Part shown: positions 34,720 through 44,165 of the stretch, one piece after another | Layout of the letters: every line of letters begins with the position of its first letter | How positions within the stretch are numbered: the first letter of the stretch is position 1 | From: Phycisphaerales bacterium | GTDB lineage: Bacteria > Planctomycetota > Phycisphaerae > Phycisphaerales > UBA1924 | Assembly (NCBI GenBank): GCA_016741915.1 | Contig: JACVCS010000001.1 | Location: 2,291 to 66,290, forward strand | Length of the DNA stretch: 64,000 nt | Reading direction: 5' to 3' | The notes under the pieces: generated by a model | The model's input: only the letters and a program-made list of their open reading frames with translations | What the model was told of the DNA's origin: nothing | Database searches by the model: none | Position numbers and translations under genes: made by a program

Positions 34720-36525
34720 TCAAACCCGCGCCCGCAACCACGCACCGCTGCTGAAGCGCCAGCCGTAGATCAAGCACCGCAGCACGATCTCCACGCACAG
34801 CCCGATCCAAAGGCCCTTCAACCCGTAATCAAACGGGAAGGGGTTGTTCAGCACCACGCCCTCTTTGCCAGCGATGAACGCCGGGATCGGCAGGTCAACC
34901 CCGCTGAAGACGTACGCCAGCGGCAAACGCATCCCCCACTGTGTAATCCACGTCATGACCATCACCGCCCGCACGTCGCCCGCGCCGTGCATCGCTGAGC
35001 GGTACACAATCGCCAGCGCGAAGGGGATCTGCGTCAGCCCCGTGATGAACAAAAGCTGCGGCGTGTACAGGCGGTGCGCTTCCTGCGGGCTCAGCATCGC
35101 CACCAGCGACGCGCCGAAGAAGATGAAAACCAGCCCCATCAGCCCCATCATCCCCGCCGCCACCGTCGCACACCGCACCGCGGCCCTTCGCGCCAGATTC
35201 GGAAACCCCGCGCCGAGATACTGACCCGCCAGCGCCGACGCCGCCAGACCCATAGAGAACCCAGGCAGGAAACTGAACGCCTCGATGCGGATCGCCAGCA
35301 TGTGCGCACCGAGCAACCCGCCGGCGACTTCGCCCGTCGCGCCTGCCGCGGCATGACCCGCACCCGTCGCCGAGGCACTCATGAACCCCACCATGAGCAC
35401 CACGATCATGTTCGCAACCCACATCCCGAAACTCTCGAAGAAGTTGGGCAACCCAAGCCTCAGCAACCGCGAGATCGTCACCGCGTGCGGCTTCATCCAC
35501 CGCGCGCTGAGCGCCACGCCCGTCGCACCCCGCACATGGAACCGCAGAATGATCATGCACCCAACCAGGTGCGCAATCGCCGTCCCCGCGCCGATCCCCG
35601 TCACGCCCAGATTCAAACCCCAGGGCATCGCCAGCGTGAGCGCCGCGGCGAGATTCACCACATTCACCACCACCATCGTCATCAACGGACGCAGCGTGTC
35701 CCCAGCGCCGCGGGCGCACGCCGTGCACGCGAACATCACCGTCGAGAAGGGCACCCCGGCGCTGTACGCGTACAGATAGAGCTTCACATCGCGCGCGGCC
35801 TCACCCTGAAGGCTCAGCATCTGCGCAATCAGCCCGGCGCAGAGCGCCAGCGCAACCGCCACCACCACCCCGCCGATCGCCGCCAGAGTGACAGCCTGTC
35901 CCAGCGCCGCCCTTGCCACGGCTTTCTTCCCCGCACCGATCGACCGCGCAATCAACGCCGTCGCACCTACGCCGATGGCCATCGTGATCAGCCCGATGAA
36001 CCACGCGTAATATGCCGCACCGCTGATGGCGTCCGCCGCCGAGACCGACAGCTTCGCCGCGATCGTCGTATCCACAAGCCCGACGGTGGAGTTCAGCACC
36101 GACTCGCTGAGCACAGGCCAGGCCATCGCCCAGATCGCCCCGTTCATCGTCAGCCCCGCCAGCCGCCCGCTCTTGAGCACACCCGCGGCATCGCAGCTCG
36201 GGCGCTGCGCCGTTCCACGCAATCTTCGCGAGAGTCCCGAGAGCCCGGGCACGGCGCCCACGCCATCAAGCACGCCGTGTTTCAGCCCCGTCACCACGCC
36301 GCGCACTTCCGCCGCAGCGCCACCGATGCGCCCGCTCACCGCGCCGCTGGCGAGTTCGACCTCGCTCGCGGCCGCCCGATCAACGATCTGCGTCGGCGGA
36401 CATTCTTCGGTCGGGTCGACCGCCTCCGGATCGACCACCGCGGAGACCTCGCGCACCGTCCGCACCACCCCGCCCGGCGCGGGTGAAGCGTTCTCAGCAC
36501 TGGATGTGTTCGTCTCAGGCTTCAA
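34720..36525 (-). CDS. MATE family efflux transporter with N-terminal extension
   Basis: 601 residues from TTG 36525. About 125 hydrophilic residues without recognisable motif precede a standard MATE core of twelve membrane segments (from MNGAIWAMAWPVLSESVLNS onward), with ACARGAGDTLRPLM and SAMHGAGDVRAVMV at the two-fold related positions. MATE proteins export cationic compounds or lipid-linked intermediates by Na+ or H+ antiport. The extension is rich in Val/Glu/Ala, and its start lacks a ribosome binding site, so the true start may lie closer to residue 90-125. Confidence 0.85.
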   Translation of the reverse strand: MKPETNTSSAENASPAPGGVVRTVREVSAVVDPEAVDPTEECPPTQIVDRAAASEVELASGAVSGRIGGAAAEVRGVVTGLKHGVLDGVGAVPGLSGLSRRLRGTAQRPSCDAAGVLKSGRLAGLTMNGAIWAMAWPVLSESVLNSTVGLVDTTIAAKLSVSAADAISGAAYYAWFIGLITMAIGVGATALIARSIGAGKKAVARAALGQAVTLAAIGGVVVAVALALCAGLIAQMLSLQGEAARDVKLYLYAYSAGVPFSTVMFACTACARGAGDTLRPLMTMVVVNVVNLAAALTLAMPWGLNLGVTGIGAGTAIAHLVGCMIILRFHVRGATGVALSARWMKPHAVTISRLLRLGLPNFFESFGMWVANMIVVLMVGFMSASATGAGHAAAGATGEVAGGLLGAHMLAIRIEAFSFLPGFSMGLAASALAGQYLGAGFPNLARRAAVRCATVAAGMMGLMGLVFIFFGASLVAMLSPQEAHRLYTPQLLFITGLTQIPFALAIVYRSAMHGAGDVRAVMVMTWITQWGMRLPLAYVFSGVDLPIPAFIAGKEGVVLNNPFPFDYGLKGLWIGLCVEIVLRCLIYGWRFSSGAWLRARV

Positions 36526-36697
36526 CCGTGTGGTCCACCGTCACCGTCGGCGCGGCGGGTCGATGGTTCGTTCGACCGCCCGCGGCGTGACAAGCGGAAA
36601 CTCTAGACCACCGCCGGCCTCTGAAACACCAACGCCGAAAGATCAACCGTGAGAAACTTGCATTTCAGGGTCAGGGGCACCAGACCCCACCAAGGGG

Positions 36698-37798
36698 TCA
36701 CTCGTTCCACGCCACACGTTCCCCCAACGAACGCTGCCAGACAGGCCTGAACTTACCCAAAATGTTGGCCTTGCTCAGTTCAGGCCAGGGGATCGGCCCA
36801 CCACCGGGCAGCAGCGCCCGCACGCACATCCCCACAAACCGCAGTTGAACCGCCAACGCTTCGAGGAACGACTGCTTGGCGATCGTGCGATTGATCCGCA
36901 CAACCAGCACGGTCGTGTCGTCGTCGATGCCGTGCTTGCTGTTCTTCCCGCTGTGATCGACGGCACTCGCGCACGCGTTCTCAACCGCTTCGACCAGCCG
37001 CCTCGTCAAGGTCGCCGCGTTCACTTCACCGGTGCGCGAGGCCATGCGTTCCTCCCGCGTGATCGAATCCAAAAGCTCCAGCAACCCCGCCTCACCCAGC
37101 AGCATCGCCCCGCCCTGCGCCGTCGTGCCGGTTCGGGCCTCGACCAGCGAGTCGGTGTAGAAGATCACCACATCACCCGGGCTCATTCGCAGCGGCGCAA
37201 CCGCGTATTCCGCATCTTCCAACACACCCAGCGGCGTATTCGCCGGCTCGCTTCCCTTGCCCTTCGATGCCCCGTGCGCGGGCGAGGGCAGATCGTTCTT
37301 GCCATCGCCATAGAACCGCCACCGCCGCGTCCGCGTGGAATACACCAGCGGCCGCGGATGCCCGGCACTCGAAATCGTCATCACCCCCGAAGGCTCGAAA
37401 TACGTACACAGCACCGCGGTGGCAAACTTCCCCAGTGTCGCCCGCGCGTGAAACTCGTTGTTCAATCGCGTCAGCAGCACGCCGTGGTCGATCGAGTTGA
37501 CAAACCGCCGCACGAGCCCGCGCAGCACACCGCCGAGTTCCGCCACCTTCGCCCCGTGCCCCGAAACATCCGCCAGGATTACCCGGCTGATCCGCCCCGT
37601 GCCGCACGATGAGCACACGTGCAGATCCCCTCCCTCAACCGCGCCGTCGTGCGGGCGCGAGAGCACCCAGATATCCAGCCCCGGCATCGTCGCCGAGTCC
37701 TCGACGATGCCCAGACTCCCCCACACCTCCATGCACTGCATGGTGTGGGCCGGGCCGGTCGTTGCATGTTCCTCGGCCTCGTCAACCGTCCCGGGCAT
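36698..37798 (-). CDS. PP2C/SpoIIE-type serine phosphatase
   Basis: 366 residues. The SpoIIE fold is visible: ILADVSGHGAKVAELGGVLR (metal Asp), FATAVLCTYFEPSG, TISSAGHPRPLVY, VVIFYTDSLVEART (metal Asp) and DDDTTVLVVRI. Unlike many relatives it has no sensor (PAS, GAF or response-regulator) domain; the first 45 residues are short and the C-terminal 60 residues are an unassigned helical extension (LEALAVQLRFVGMCVRALLP). It probably dephosphorylates an anti-sigma-antagonist type protein. It diverges from the VOC gene with only 43 bp between starts. Confidence 0.85.
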   Translation of the reverse strand: MPGTVDEAEEHATTGPAHTMQCMEVWGSLGIVEDSATMPGLDIWVLSRPHDGAVEGGDLHVCSSCGTGRISRVILADVSGHGAKVAELGGVLRGLVRRFVNSIDHGVLLTRLNNEFHARATLGKFATAVLCTYFEPSGVMTISSAGHPRPLVYSTRTRRWRFYGDGKNDLPSPAHGASKGKGSEPANTPLGVLEDAEYAVAPLRMSPGDVVIFYTDSLVEARTGTTAQGGAMLLGEAGLLELLDSITREERMASRTGEVNAATLTRRLVEAVENACASAVDHSGKNSKHGIDDDTTVLVVRINRTIAKQSFLEALAVQLRFVGMCVRALLPGGGPIPWPELSKANILGKFRPVWQRSLGERVAWNE

Positions 37799-37841
37799 CA
37801 GGTGTACTCCAAAGCGGGCGCACAGACGCTAGGATGCCTCC

Positions 37842-38285
37842 ATGGCCTCATCAGATACCCAAGCCGCTGCGTCCGCCGCCGCCGTCCGTCCGATCCCCTC
37901 CGACGCGACCTTCGCCGTGGCGCTCGATTGCACCAGCCTTTCCGCCACGGCGGCGTTCTATAACACCGCCTTAGGCTTCGCACCCATCGGAAAGCTCCGT
38001 GAAGGGCTCATTTTCCAGGAAGTTCACCTCGAATCCCCGCAGGTTCGCGGCGTCAGGATCATCCTGCGCGAAGCCTTCGGCAAACGCCCCATCGGCACCC
38101 AGCCCGGGTCAGTATTGCGGCTGGCCTTTCAAGTGCCATCTATGAAGGCCGTGATCGATCGGTTCGGCGCTCACGTGATCTTCGCGGGAAACCCCCCCGC
38201 TCCGGACGCGACCTCGACCCGCTTGCTCGATCCGGACGGCTACATCGTGGAAATCTATCAGGACGCGCCCGGTTCCGGGTTCTAA
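37842..38285 (+). CDS. VOC (glyoxalase/bleomycin resistance) family protein
   Basis: 147 residues. A 20-residue Ala-rich lead is followed by one VOC unit of paired beta-alpha-beta-beta-beta motifs: ATFAVALDCTSLSATAAFYN, then LGFAPIG, and a second half closing with STRLLDPDGYIVEIYQ, where Glu is the usual metal ligand. Members include glyoxalase I and dioxygenases. No pathway neighbour helps, so the substrate is unknown. AGGA lies nine bases before the ATG. Confidence 0.85.
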   Translation: MASSDTQAAASAAAVRPIPSDATFAVALDCTSLSATAAFYNTALGFAPIGKLREGLIFQEVHLESPQVRGVRIILREAFGKRPIGTQPGSVLRLAFQVPSMKAVIDRFGAHVIFAGNPPAPDATSTRLLDPDGYIVEIYQDAPGSGF

Positions 38286-38970
38286 GGGTTTTCACTCAAC
38301 TCACCCGCGATTGACTCCGCAACTGGCTTCTCCAGCCAGCCCAGCACCGCTACCCCTCCTCGGGGGGTGGCTACCGCTCGGCGCGAGAATTTGGGGATTC
38401 TTGATTGTTCTCGTCGATGACGCTTCAATAGCACCGGCCCGGCGTTTGTCCGGGCCGAGTTCGTGCCGCCCCTCACCTTGGGGGGTCGGTCGTTTCAGGT
38501 CTCCGGATTTTGCCTGATCTTCTTTCGCAGAACGTCTGACCAAGCGTGGCCGGACATCGGAAGCAAGGCAGTGCAAAGACGGACCCAGCCGCGTGAAGTT
38601 CGGCGGCTGATAGATCAGGTTGCTCAAAGGCTCGGTTGGTTGATTCGCAGGAACGTGTGTGATGACGACGGTTCGGCATGTTCATATCCATGATGGTTCG
38701 GTGCGGGGATCTTCGCCCCGTGCCTTTCCAAGGCTTGACAGGCTGGTTTTTCGGCCTCGTGAAGCCCTCATCGAACCGGCGCCGGTTTGCCTCGTGCCTT
38801 TGAGCGCTTTGTGCACCTGATCGGAAACCCTGGCGTCCATGCACCCTGGGTCTTTGCCCGGGGCTGAGGACGCGACCGGCCTTTTCATTGCGAGCGGATT
38901 CGCGGGCGAACGCGCTGCACCTTTGGCTCGGCGGTTTTCGCCGCGCCGTCTCGGATGGAAAGGTTCGCCC
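38286..38970. other. Long intergenic region with several hairpins, no convincing gene
   Basis: 685 bp between the VOC and rny genes. Hairpins include CTGGCT/AGCCAG (about 38324-38341), ACCCCTCCTCGGGGGGT (about 38352-38368), GGCCCGG/CCGGGCC with loop CGTTTGT (about 38438-38458) and GGTGCGGGGATCTTCGCCCC (about 38699-38719). A TTGACA at 38735-38740 lacks a -10. Open frames exist on both strands but show low third-position GC and no family likeness. It may hold a structured RNA or the rny leader. Confidence 0.5.
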
Positions 38971-40695
38971 ATGGTTGGTTTCAATCATTTCGTCGGTGCG
39001 GTTCTTCGTGTGGGTGTGCGGGCATCGGCCCTACTCGCGGCGGCCTTGTGCACTTCGGCAACGTTCGGAGCTCCCGGGGGAACCCCTGCGCCGGCCTCAA
39101 GGCTCGGCGTGCCGCTGGTCCTCGGGGCGGAACTGGAATGGGCCCAGATCGCGGTGGGCGTTCTGGCGGGCGTGCTGGTCGGCGGGCCGATCGGGATGCT
39201 CGTCTGGCGCATGCTGACCGGGCAGACGGTGGTGAAGGCCCGCGAAGAGGCGGCGTCGATCACCAAGCGGGCGGAAGAGGACGCCAAGGCGGCCGTGCAG
39301 CGGGCGGAGATCGAGGCGGACAAAAAGCAGCTCGAACGCAAGGAAAAGTTCGAGGCCGATCTTTCGCGGCGGATGGAAGAGGTCCGCGAGACCGAGCGCC
39401 GGATCGCCAAGCGTGAGGACGTGCTGGACAAGAAGCTCGAAGCGCTGACCAGCAAGGAAGAGCAGCTCACCCGCCAGATTGACAGCAACAAGGCGCGTGA
39501 GGCGTCGCTGACAACCAAGGAGCGAGAGCTGACCGAGACGCTCACGCAGCAACGCGAGAAGCTGATCCAGATCACCGGAATGTCGCTCGACGAGGCCCGC
39601 GCCACGCTCTTGCAGCGTGTCGAGGACGAAAGTCGGCACGAGATGGCGAAGGTGCAGCGGAAGATCATCGAAGAGGCGGAAGGGCACGCGAAGGAGAAGG
39701 CCCGCGAGATCACGCTCATGGCGGTGCAGCGCTACGCCACCGAGCACACCGCGGAGAGCACGGTGCGTGCGGTGCCCATCCCCAGCGACGACATGAAGGG
39801 ACGGATCATCGGCCGCGAGGGTCGGAACATCCGCGCCATCGAGAAGGTCACGGGCGTGGACATCATCGTCGACGACACGCCGGGCGTGATCATCGTCTCG
39901 TGCTTCGACAAGGTGCGGCAGGCCATCGCGGTCGAGTCGCTCAACAGGCTCATCGCCGACGGGCGCATGCACCCCTCGCGCATCGAAGAGGTCGTCGAGA
40001 AGGTCAAGAGCGAGACCGAAGAAAAGATCATCAAGATCGGCAAAGAGGCGTGCCTGGAGGTCAACCTCCGCGGCGTGCACCCGAAGGTCAGCGAGGCGAT
40101 GGGCAAGCTCGCCTACCGCACCAGCTACGGGCAGAACGTGCTGCGCCACTCGGTGGAGGTCGCGTTCCTCTGCCAGATGATCGCGGATCAGTTGGGGCTC
40201 GACGGCACCGTCGCACGGCGCTGCGGCTTCCTGCACGACATCGGCAAGGCGATGGACCACGAGCAGGAAGGCACGCACCCGCAGATCGGCTTCGACTTCG
40301 CCAAGCAGTTCGGCGAGCGCGACCCGGTGCTCAACGCCATCGCGGGTCACCACGGCGACGTGCCCAGCACGAGCTTCTACACCCCGATCGTGATGGCCGC
40401 GGACGCGATCAGCAGCGCCCGCCCCGGCGCCCGGCGTGAATCGATGGAGAAGTACATCCAGCGGCTGGAAGAGCTCCAGAACATCGCGCGTGCCCACTCG
40501 GGCGTGACCGAGGCGTACGCGATCCAAGCCGGGCGCGAGGTGCGCGTGATGGTCGACGCGCGGAAGGTCAACGACGACGAGGCGTATTCGATTGCGCAGA
40601 GCATCGCCAAGCGCGTCAGCGAAGAGATGACCTTCCCCGGCGAAATCCGCGTGACGGTGCTGCGTGAGACACGGGCGATTGAGATCGCGCGGTGA
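38971..40695 (+). CDS. rny: Ribonuclease Y
   Basis: 574 residues from ATG 38971, with AGG seven bases upstream; the frame runs on upstream but is not protein-like. A first hydrophobic segment (about 5-30) looks like a signal anchor and is followed by a second (about 58-80), whereas most RNase Y proteins have one. A coiled coil (85-265) then leads to the KH domain (277-320, GRIIGREGRNIRAIE) and HD domain with RHSVE (H393) and LHDIGK (H422/D423). It is a membrane-associated endonuclease that starts mRNA decay. Confidence 0.93.
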   Translation: MVGFNHFVGAVLRVGVRASALLAAALCTSATFGAPGGTPAPASRLGVPLVLGAELEWAQIAVGVLAGVLVGGPIGMLVWRMLTGQTVVKAREEAASITKRAEEDAKAAVQRAEIEADKKQLERKEKFEADLSRRMEEVRETERRIAKREDVLDKKLEALTSKEEQLTRQIDSNKAREASLTTKERELTETLTQQREKLIQITGMSLDEARATLLQRVEDESRHEMAKVQRKIIEEAEGHAKEKAREITLMAVQRYATEHTAESTVRAVPIPSDDMKGRIIGREGRNIRAIEKVTGVDIIVDDTPGVIIVSCFDKVRQAIAVESLNRLIADGRMHPSRIEEVVEKVKSETEEKIIKIGKEACLEVNLRGVHPKVSEAMGKLAYRTSYGQNVLRHSVEVAFLCQMIADQLGLDGTVARRCGFLHDIGKAMDHEQEGTHPQIGFDFAKQFGERDPVLNAIAGHHGDVPSTSFYTPIVMAADAISSARPGARRESMEKYIQRLEELQNIARAHSGVTEAYAIQAGREVRVMVDARKVNDDEAYSIAQSIAKRVSEEMTFPGEIRVTVLRETRAIEIAR

Positions 40696-40700
40696 AGTTC

Positions 40701-40721
40701 AGTGCTGAGTGCTGAGTGGTG
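40701..40721. repeat. 7-bp tandem repeat after rny
   Basis: Three copies, AGTGCTG, AGTGCTG, AGTGGTG, starting five bases after the rny stop codon. See the similar heptamer tracts after eno (58488-58536) and phoU (61145-61171). Confidence 0.8.
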
Positions 40722-40731
40722 AGCTTTTTGG

Positions 40732-40830
40732 AGCCGTCGACTTCAGTCGACGGTGTCTTTCTGCTTCGATTTTTCAGTTCAACGAGGGATAAAGAAAAGA
40801 ACCGACGACTGAAGTCGTCGGCTCTGAGGT
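40732..40830. terminator. Inverted pair of GACTTCAGTC hairpins between convergent rny and sppA
   Basis: Hairpin A, CCGTCGAC-TTCA-GTCGACGG (40734-40753), is followed on the plus strand by TGTCTTTCTGCTTC. Hairpin B, CCGACGAC-TGAA-GTCGTCGG (40802-40821), is the same element reversed and is followed on the minus strand by TTCTTTTCTTTATCCC. Each hairpin thus carries a U-rich tail in the direction of the gene it follows, rny for A and sppA for B. Confidence 0.75.
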
Positions 40831-40869
40831 GTTTGCGTGTGGTTCGTGCTTCTTCCCTGATCGTCGGAA

Positions 40870-42768
40870 TCACCAGCCCCAGATCAGCACGCGCGGCGTC
40901 GCGAGGATCACCGGCTCGTTCCGCAGCGTCATGATCGCTTCGAGCGACGTGCTCAGCGAGCGTGCCGCGGCGGGGTTGATCATCTTCGCGCCCGCGAGGG
41001 TGATCTGACCGATGAGGTTCTCACCCGTGATCACGCCCTGCGGCGCGGTGGCGCTGGCGCCGAAGCGGCCGAAGGCTTCCTCGAGCATCTCTTGCAGGCT
41101 CTTCGGTGCGGGGTAGTCCATCACGTCGTACGCGCCGTCGCGCAGGCCCGAGGTGCTGGCGAGGTCGGTCACGGCGTCCTTCAGCGAGCCCACCGCGTCA
41201 GCCATGCCGAGTTGCACGGCCTTTTCGCCCATGAACAACCGGCCCTCGGCGGTTTTGCTCAGGTCGATGCCCTTGCGACCCGCGGTGACGCGCGAGGTGA
41301 AGAGGTCGTAGGTCTCGGTCATCTTCTTACGGACGACGGCCTTGTCCTGCTCACTCCAGGGGGACATGCTGCTGAACATCGCGGCGCGTGGGCCGCGGGC
41401 GCGCCCGACGGTGTTGACGTGGAGCTTTTCCATCAGACCACCCAGGGCCATCTTGCCACCCACGACGCCGATGGACCCGACGATGGAGGTGGGGTTGACG
41501 TAGACCTTTGACCCGGCGACAAGGCAGTAGTATCCGCCGCTGGCGGCCATGGACCCGACGGAGATGAAGACGGGCTTGCCCTTGCCGCCGCTGCCCGGCG
41601 CGCCGCCCTCGGCGACGCGGCGGATGCCCTGCCAGATCATCTCGCTGGCGATGGCGCTGCCGCCGGGGGAGTCGATGCGGACGACGAGGCCCTTGATCTT
41701 GTCGTTCTCTTCGATGTCCTTCAGTGCCCGGCGGAGCGTGCGCGAGCCGACGGAGGCCTCGCCGCCGAAGAGCCCGCCGCCCTGGCTTTCGCCGTCGATG
41801 ATGGCGCCGTCGATGTGCAGCACGGCGATGGTGTCGCGTTTGGGCTCATAGCTGGGCTTCTGCATGAGCATCGAGAACATGGCGAAGGGGTTGTTCATCA
41901 TCTGGGCCATGTCCTGCTGATCGGAGGGGAGCAGTTCATCGTCCCAGGAAATCTCTTGCCCGTAGGCTTTTTTCAGGTGCGCGTCGAGTTCGGGCAGGTC
42001 GATGATGCTGTCGATCAGGCCGACCTTTTTCGCGTCGGTGTCGCTGGCCATCCAGGCGGTTTCGAGGGCCTTATCGATCCCGGCGTCGTCGAGCTTGCGC
42101 CCGGCCTTCAGCTCGGAACGCATGTTGGCGTACATCTGATCGAGCAGGCCGTTGATGTTCTCGTCCCAGGCCTTGCTGGGCTTGCTGTTGGCCATCATCT
42201 CCATCGCGCCCTTGTAATCGCCGACCTGGACGAAATCGGGCGTGATGCCGACCCACTTCAGCGCGTCGGCGAGGAACATCTCTTCCATGTAGACGCCGGG
42301 GAGCATGACGCCGCCGCCGGATTGGATGATGACCTCGTCGGCCTTACAGCCCAGCATGATCTCGGCGGGCCCGTAGTTCTCGGCGAAGACGTGGATCTTC
42401 TTGCCCTTGGCGCGGAAGGCCTGCATGGCCTTGCCGAGTTCGTCGATGTTCGAGCGGGAGAGCTCGGCATCGACCACGCGGACGACCAGGCCCTTGATCT
42501 CCGGGTCCTTGGCGGCTTTGTCGAGGGCCTTGATCAGTTCGGGCATGTGCATGTGACCCTTCGAGCCGCCCATGAGGGGGCTGGGGTTCTTGGCGCGGTC
42601 GGTGATTTTGCCGTCGATTTCGAGCAGCCCGATGACCGCGTCGGCCATGACGGGCGCGGAGAGGGTGGAGATGCACAGACCGGCCGCGAGGGCCGTCAGC
42701 GTTGTGCGCGGGGCGCTGAAGGAACGAAGGCGACGCGCGATCGAATCACAGACGGCGAGCTGGAACAT
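40870..42768 (-). CDS. sppA: Signal peptide peptidase SppA (long form)
   Basis: 632 residues from ATG 42768, with AGGAG eight bases upstream; the longer frame is not used. A signal sequence (about 20-42) is followed by two tandem S49 domains, as in E. coli SppA. The catalytic Lys is in GDYKGAMEMM (about K186) and the Ser in SMAASGGYY (about S410). It degrades cleaved signal peptides in the membrane. It ends convergently with rny, separated by a pair of hairpins. Confidence 0.92.
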   Translation of the reverse strand: MFQLAVCDSIARRLRSFSAPRTTLTALAAGLCISTLSAPVMADAVIGLLEIDGKITDRAKNPSPLMGGSKGHMHMPELIKALDKAAKDPEIKGLVVRVVDAELSRSNIDELGKAMQAFRAKGKKIHVFAENYGPAEIMLGCKADEVIIQSGGGVMLPGVYMEEMFLADALKWVGITPDFVQVGDYKGAMEMMANSKPSKAWDENINGLLDQMYANMRSELKAGRKLDDAGIDKALETAWMASDTDAKKVGLIDSIIDLPELDAHLKKAYGQEISWDDELLPSDQQDMAQMMNNPFAMFSMLMQKPSYEPKRDTIAVLHIDGAIIDGESQGGGLFGGEASVGSRTLRRALKDIEENDKIKGLVVRIDSPGGSAIASEMIWQGIRRVAEGGAPGSGGKGKPVFISVGSMAASGGYYCLVAGSKVYVNPTSIVGSIGVVGGKMALGGLMEKLHVNTVGRARGPRAAMFSSMSPWSEQDKAVVRKKMTETYDLFTSRVTAGRKGIDLSKTAEGRLFMGEKAVQLGMADAVGSLKDAVTDLASTSGLRDGAYDVMDYPAPKSLQEMLEEAFGRFGASATAPQGVITGENLIGQITLAGAKMINPAAARSLSTSLEAIMTLRNEPVILATPRVLIWGW

Positions 42769-42998
42769 GCCTGAAACTCCTGTTGAACGGACGACGACCT
42801 GCGAGCGGAACCCGGAAACGCCGGGAGAACCGATCACCACGAGGGTACCCAAGCGGCGGCGCACCCGGCTTGATGTTTGTATCCCGGAAGGTGATGTCGG
42901 TTGCACCCGCATCAACCCCACGCGGATCATCGCAGAAGCGGTGTTCACCAGCCGAACACAACCCGCCTTGCTCGACGGATGGTCCTAGCCTTGCCCCC

Positions 42999-44102
42999 AT
43001 GGCTGAGGTCGGCGGGCAATCCGAAGCAGGCATCTTGGCGGCGATGCCCGCGCGGGTGCGTGAGGCGAAGCGGGTGCTGATCATCCGGCCGAGTGCGCTG
43101 GGGGATGTGTGCCGGAGTGTGCCGCTGGCGGTGAGCGTGAAGCGTGCGCTGCCCGGTGCGCGGGTGGATTGGCTGGTGCAGGACACCTTCGCCGACGCGG
43201 TGCGTGCGCACCCGTGCGTGGACGGCGTGGTGATTTTCCCGCGCGCTCGGCTGGAAGACTTCCACACCCCGCGCGGAGCGTTGCGATTGATGCGGTTCGT
43301 GCGGTCGCTGCGAGCGGCTCGGTACGACGTGGTGATCGACGCGCAGGGGCTCTTTCGCAGCGGGTTCTTCATGCTCGCCAGCGGCGCGCCGGTGCGGGTT
43401 GGGTACGCCAACGCACAGGAGGGTGCGTCGCTGGCGTGCACACACCGAGCGCAGGCACCGATGGAGATGCACGCGGTCGAACGTATGCTCTCGCTGGTGG
43501 AGTGCGTGGGCATTCAGCCGGTGCGTGATCTTCGCCTCGCATCGCCGACGGGCGCGTTCGAGTCGGTTTCGCGTTCGCTTGGTTTGTCGAGCGGCGCGTG
43601 CGCGGTGATCGCGCCCACGAGCCGGTGGGCCGCGAAGCGCTGGCCCGACGATCGGTTCGCTTCCGCGACGGAGAAGTTGCTTGATCGCGGGCTGATCGAG
43701 CGGGCGGTGGTTGTCGGCTCGGGCTCAGAGCGTGCCCAGTGCCCCAGCGTGCTGTCGCTGTGCGCTCGCGACAGCCGCGTGATCGACGCGATGGGCAAGA
43801 CCAGCGTCGCGCAGCTCATGGCCCTCATCGAGCATGCACAGCTCGTCATCGCCAACGACTCGGCGGCTTTGCACATGGCGGTGGGCTTCGATCGCCCAAC
43901 GGTCGCACTCTTCGGCCCCACCGACATCAACAAGGTCGGGCCCTACAAACGTGAGCACGAGGTGATTCAGCATCTTCAACCGGGCGACACGCTGAACCAC
44001 AAAGACCCCGCGCGGGTCGAGATGATGGCCCGCATCAGCGTTGACGAGGTTGTCGAAAAAGCAACGCGGGCGCTGAACGAAGCCGCTCAGCGCCCGGCGT
44101 AG
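42999..44102 (+). CDS. Glycosyltransferase family 9 (heptosyltransferase-like)
   Basis: 367 residues from ATG 42999; the frame is open upstream but overlaps sppA's promoter region. The GT9 pattern is clear: KRVLIIRPSALGDVCRSVPLA at the start, DVVIDAQGLFRSGF, VIAPTSRWAAKRWPDDRFA, LMALIEHAQLVIANDSAALH and TVALFGPTDINKVGPY. Relatives transfer ADP-heptose to lipopolysaccharide inner core. Whether heptose is the donor here cannot be read from sequence. Confidence 0.9.
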   Translation: MAEVGGQSEAGILAAMPARVREAKRVLIIRPSALGDVCRSVPLAVSVKRALPGARVDWLVQDTFADAVRAHPCVDGVVIFPRARLEDFHTPRGALRLMRFVRSLRAARYDVVIDAQGLFRSGFFMLASGAPVRVGYANAQEGASLACTHRAQAPMEMHAVERMLSLVECVGIQPVRDLRLASPTGAFESVSRSLGLSSGACAVIAPTSRWAAKRWPDDRFASATEKLLDRGLIERAVVVGSGSERAQCPSVLSLCARDSRVIDAMGKTSVAQLMALIEHAQLVIANDSAALHMAVGFDRPTVALFGPTDINKVGPYKREHEVIQHLQPGDTLNHKDPARVEMMARISVDEVVEKATRALNEAAQRPA

Positions 44103-44116
44103 TTTTCGTATTGGTG

Positions 44117-44138
44117 GCACGGCTCTCCAGAGCCGTGC
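44117..44138. repeat. GCACGGCTCT palindrome between convergent genes
   Basis: GCACGGCTCT-CC-AGAGCCGTGC is a perfect 10-bp inverted repeat between GT9 and the GH31 gene. A copy with one mismatch lies at 24319-24340. No U-run follows, so termination is uncertain. Confidence 0.75.
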
Positions 44139-44165
44139 GGACTCCGCCGAACCGCTGAGATCGTT

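Noticed and set aside
38661-38819. 52-codon frame (MTTVRHVHIHDGSVRG...) before rny
   Set aside because: Third codon positions are not GC-rich as in real genes here, and it overlaps a hairpin; the ribosome binding site is poor.
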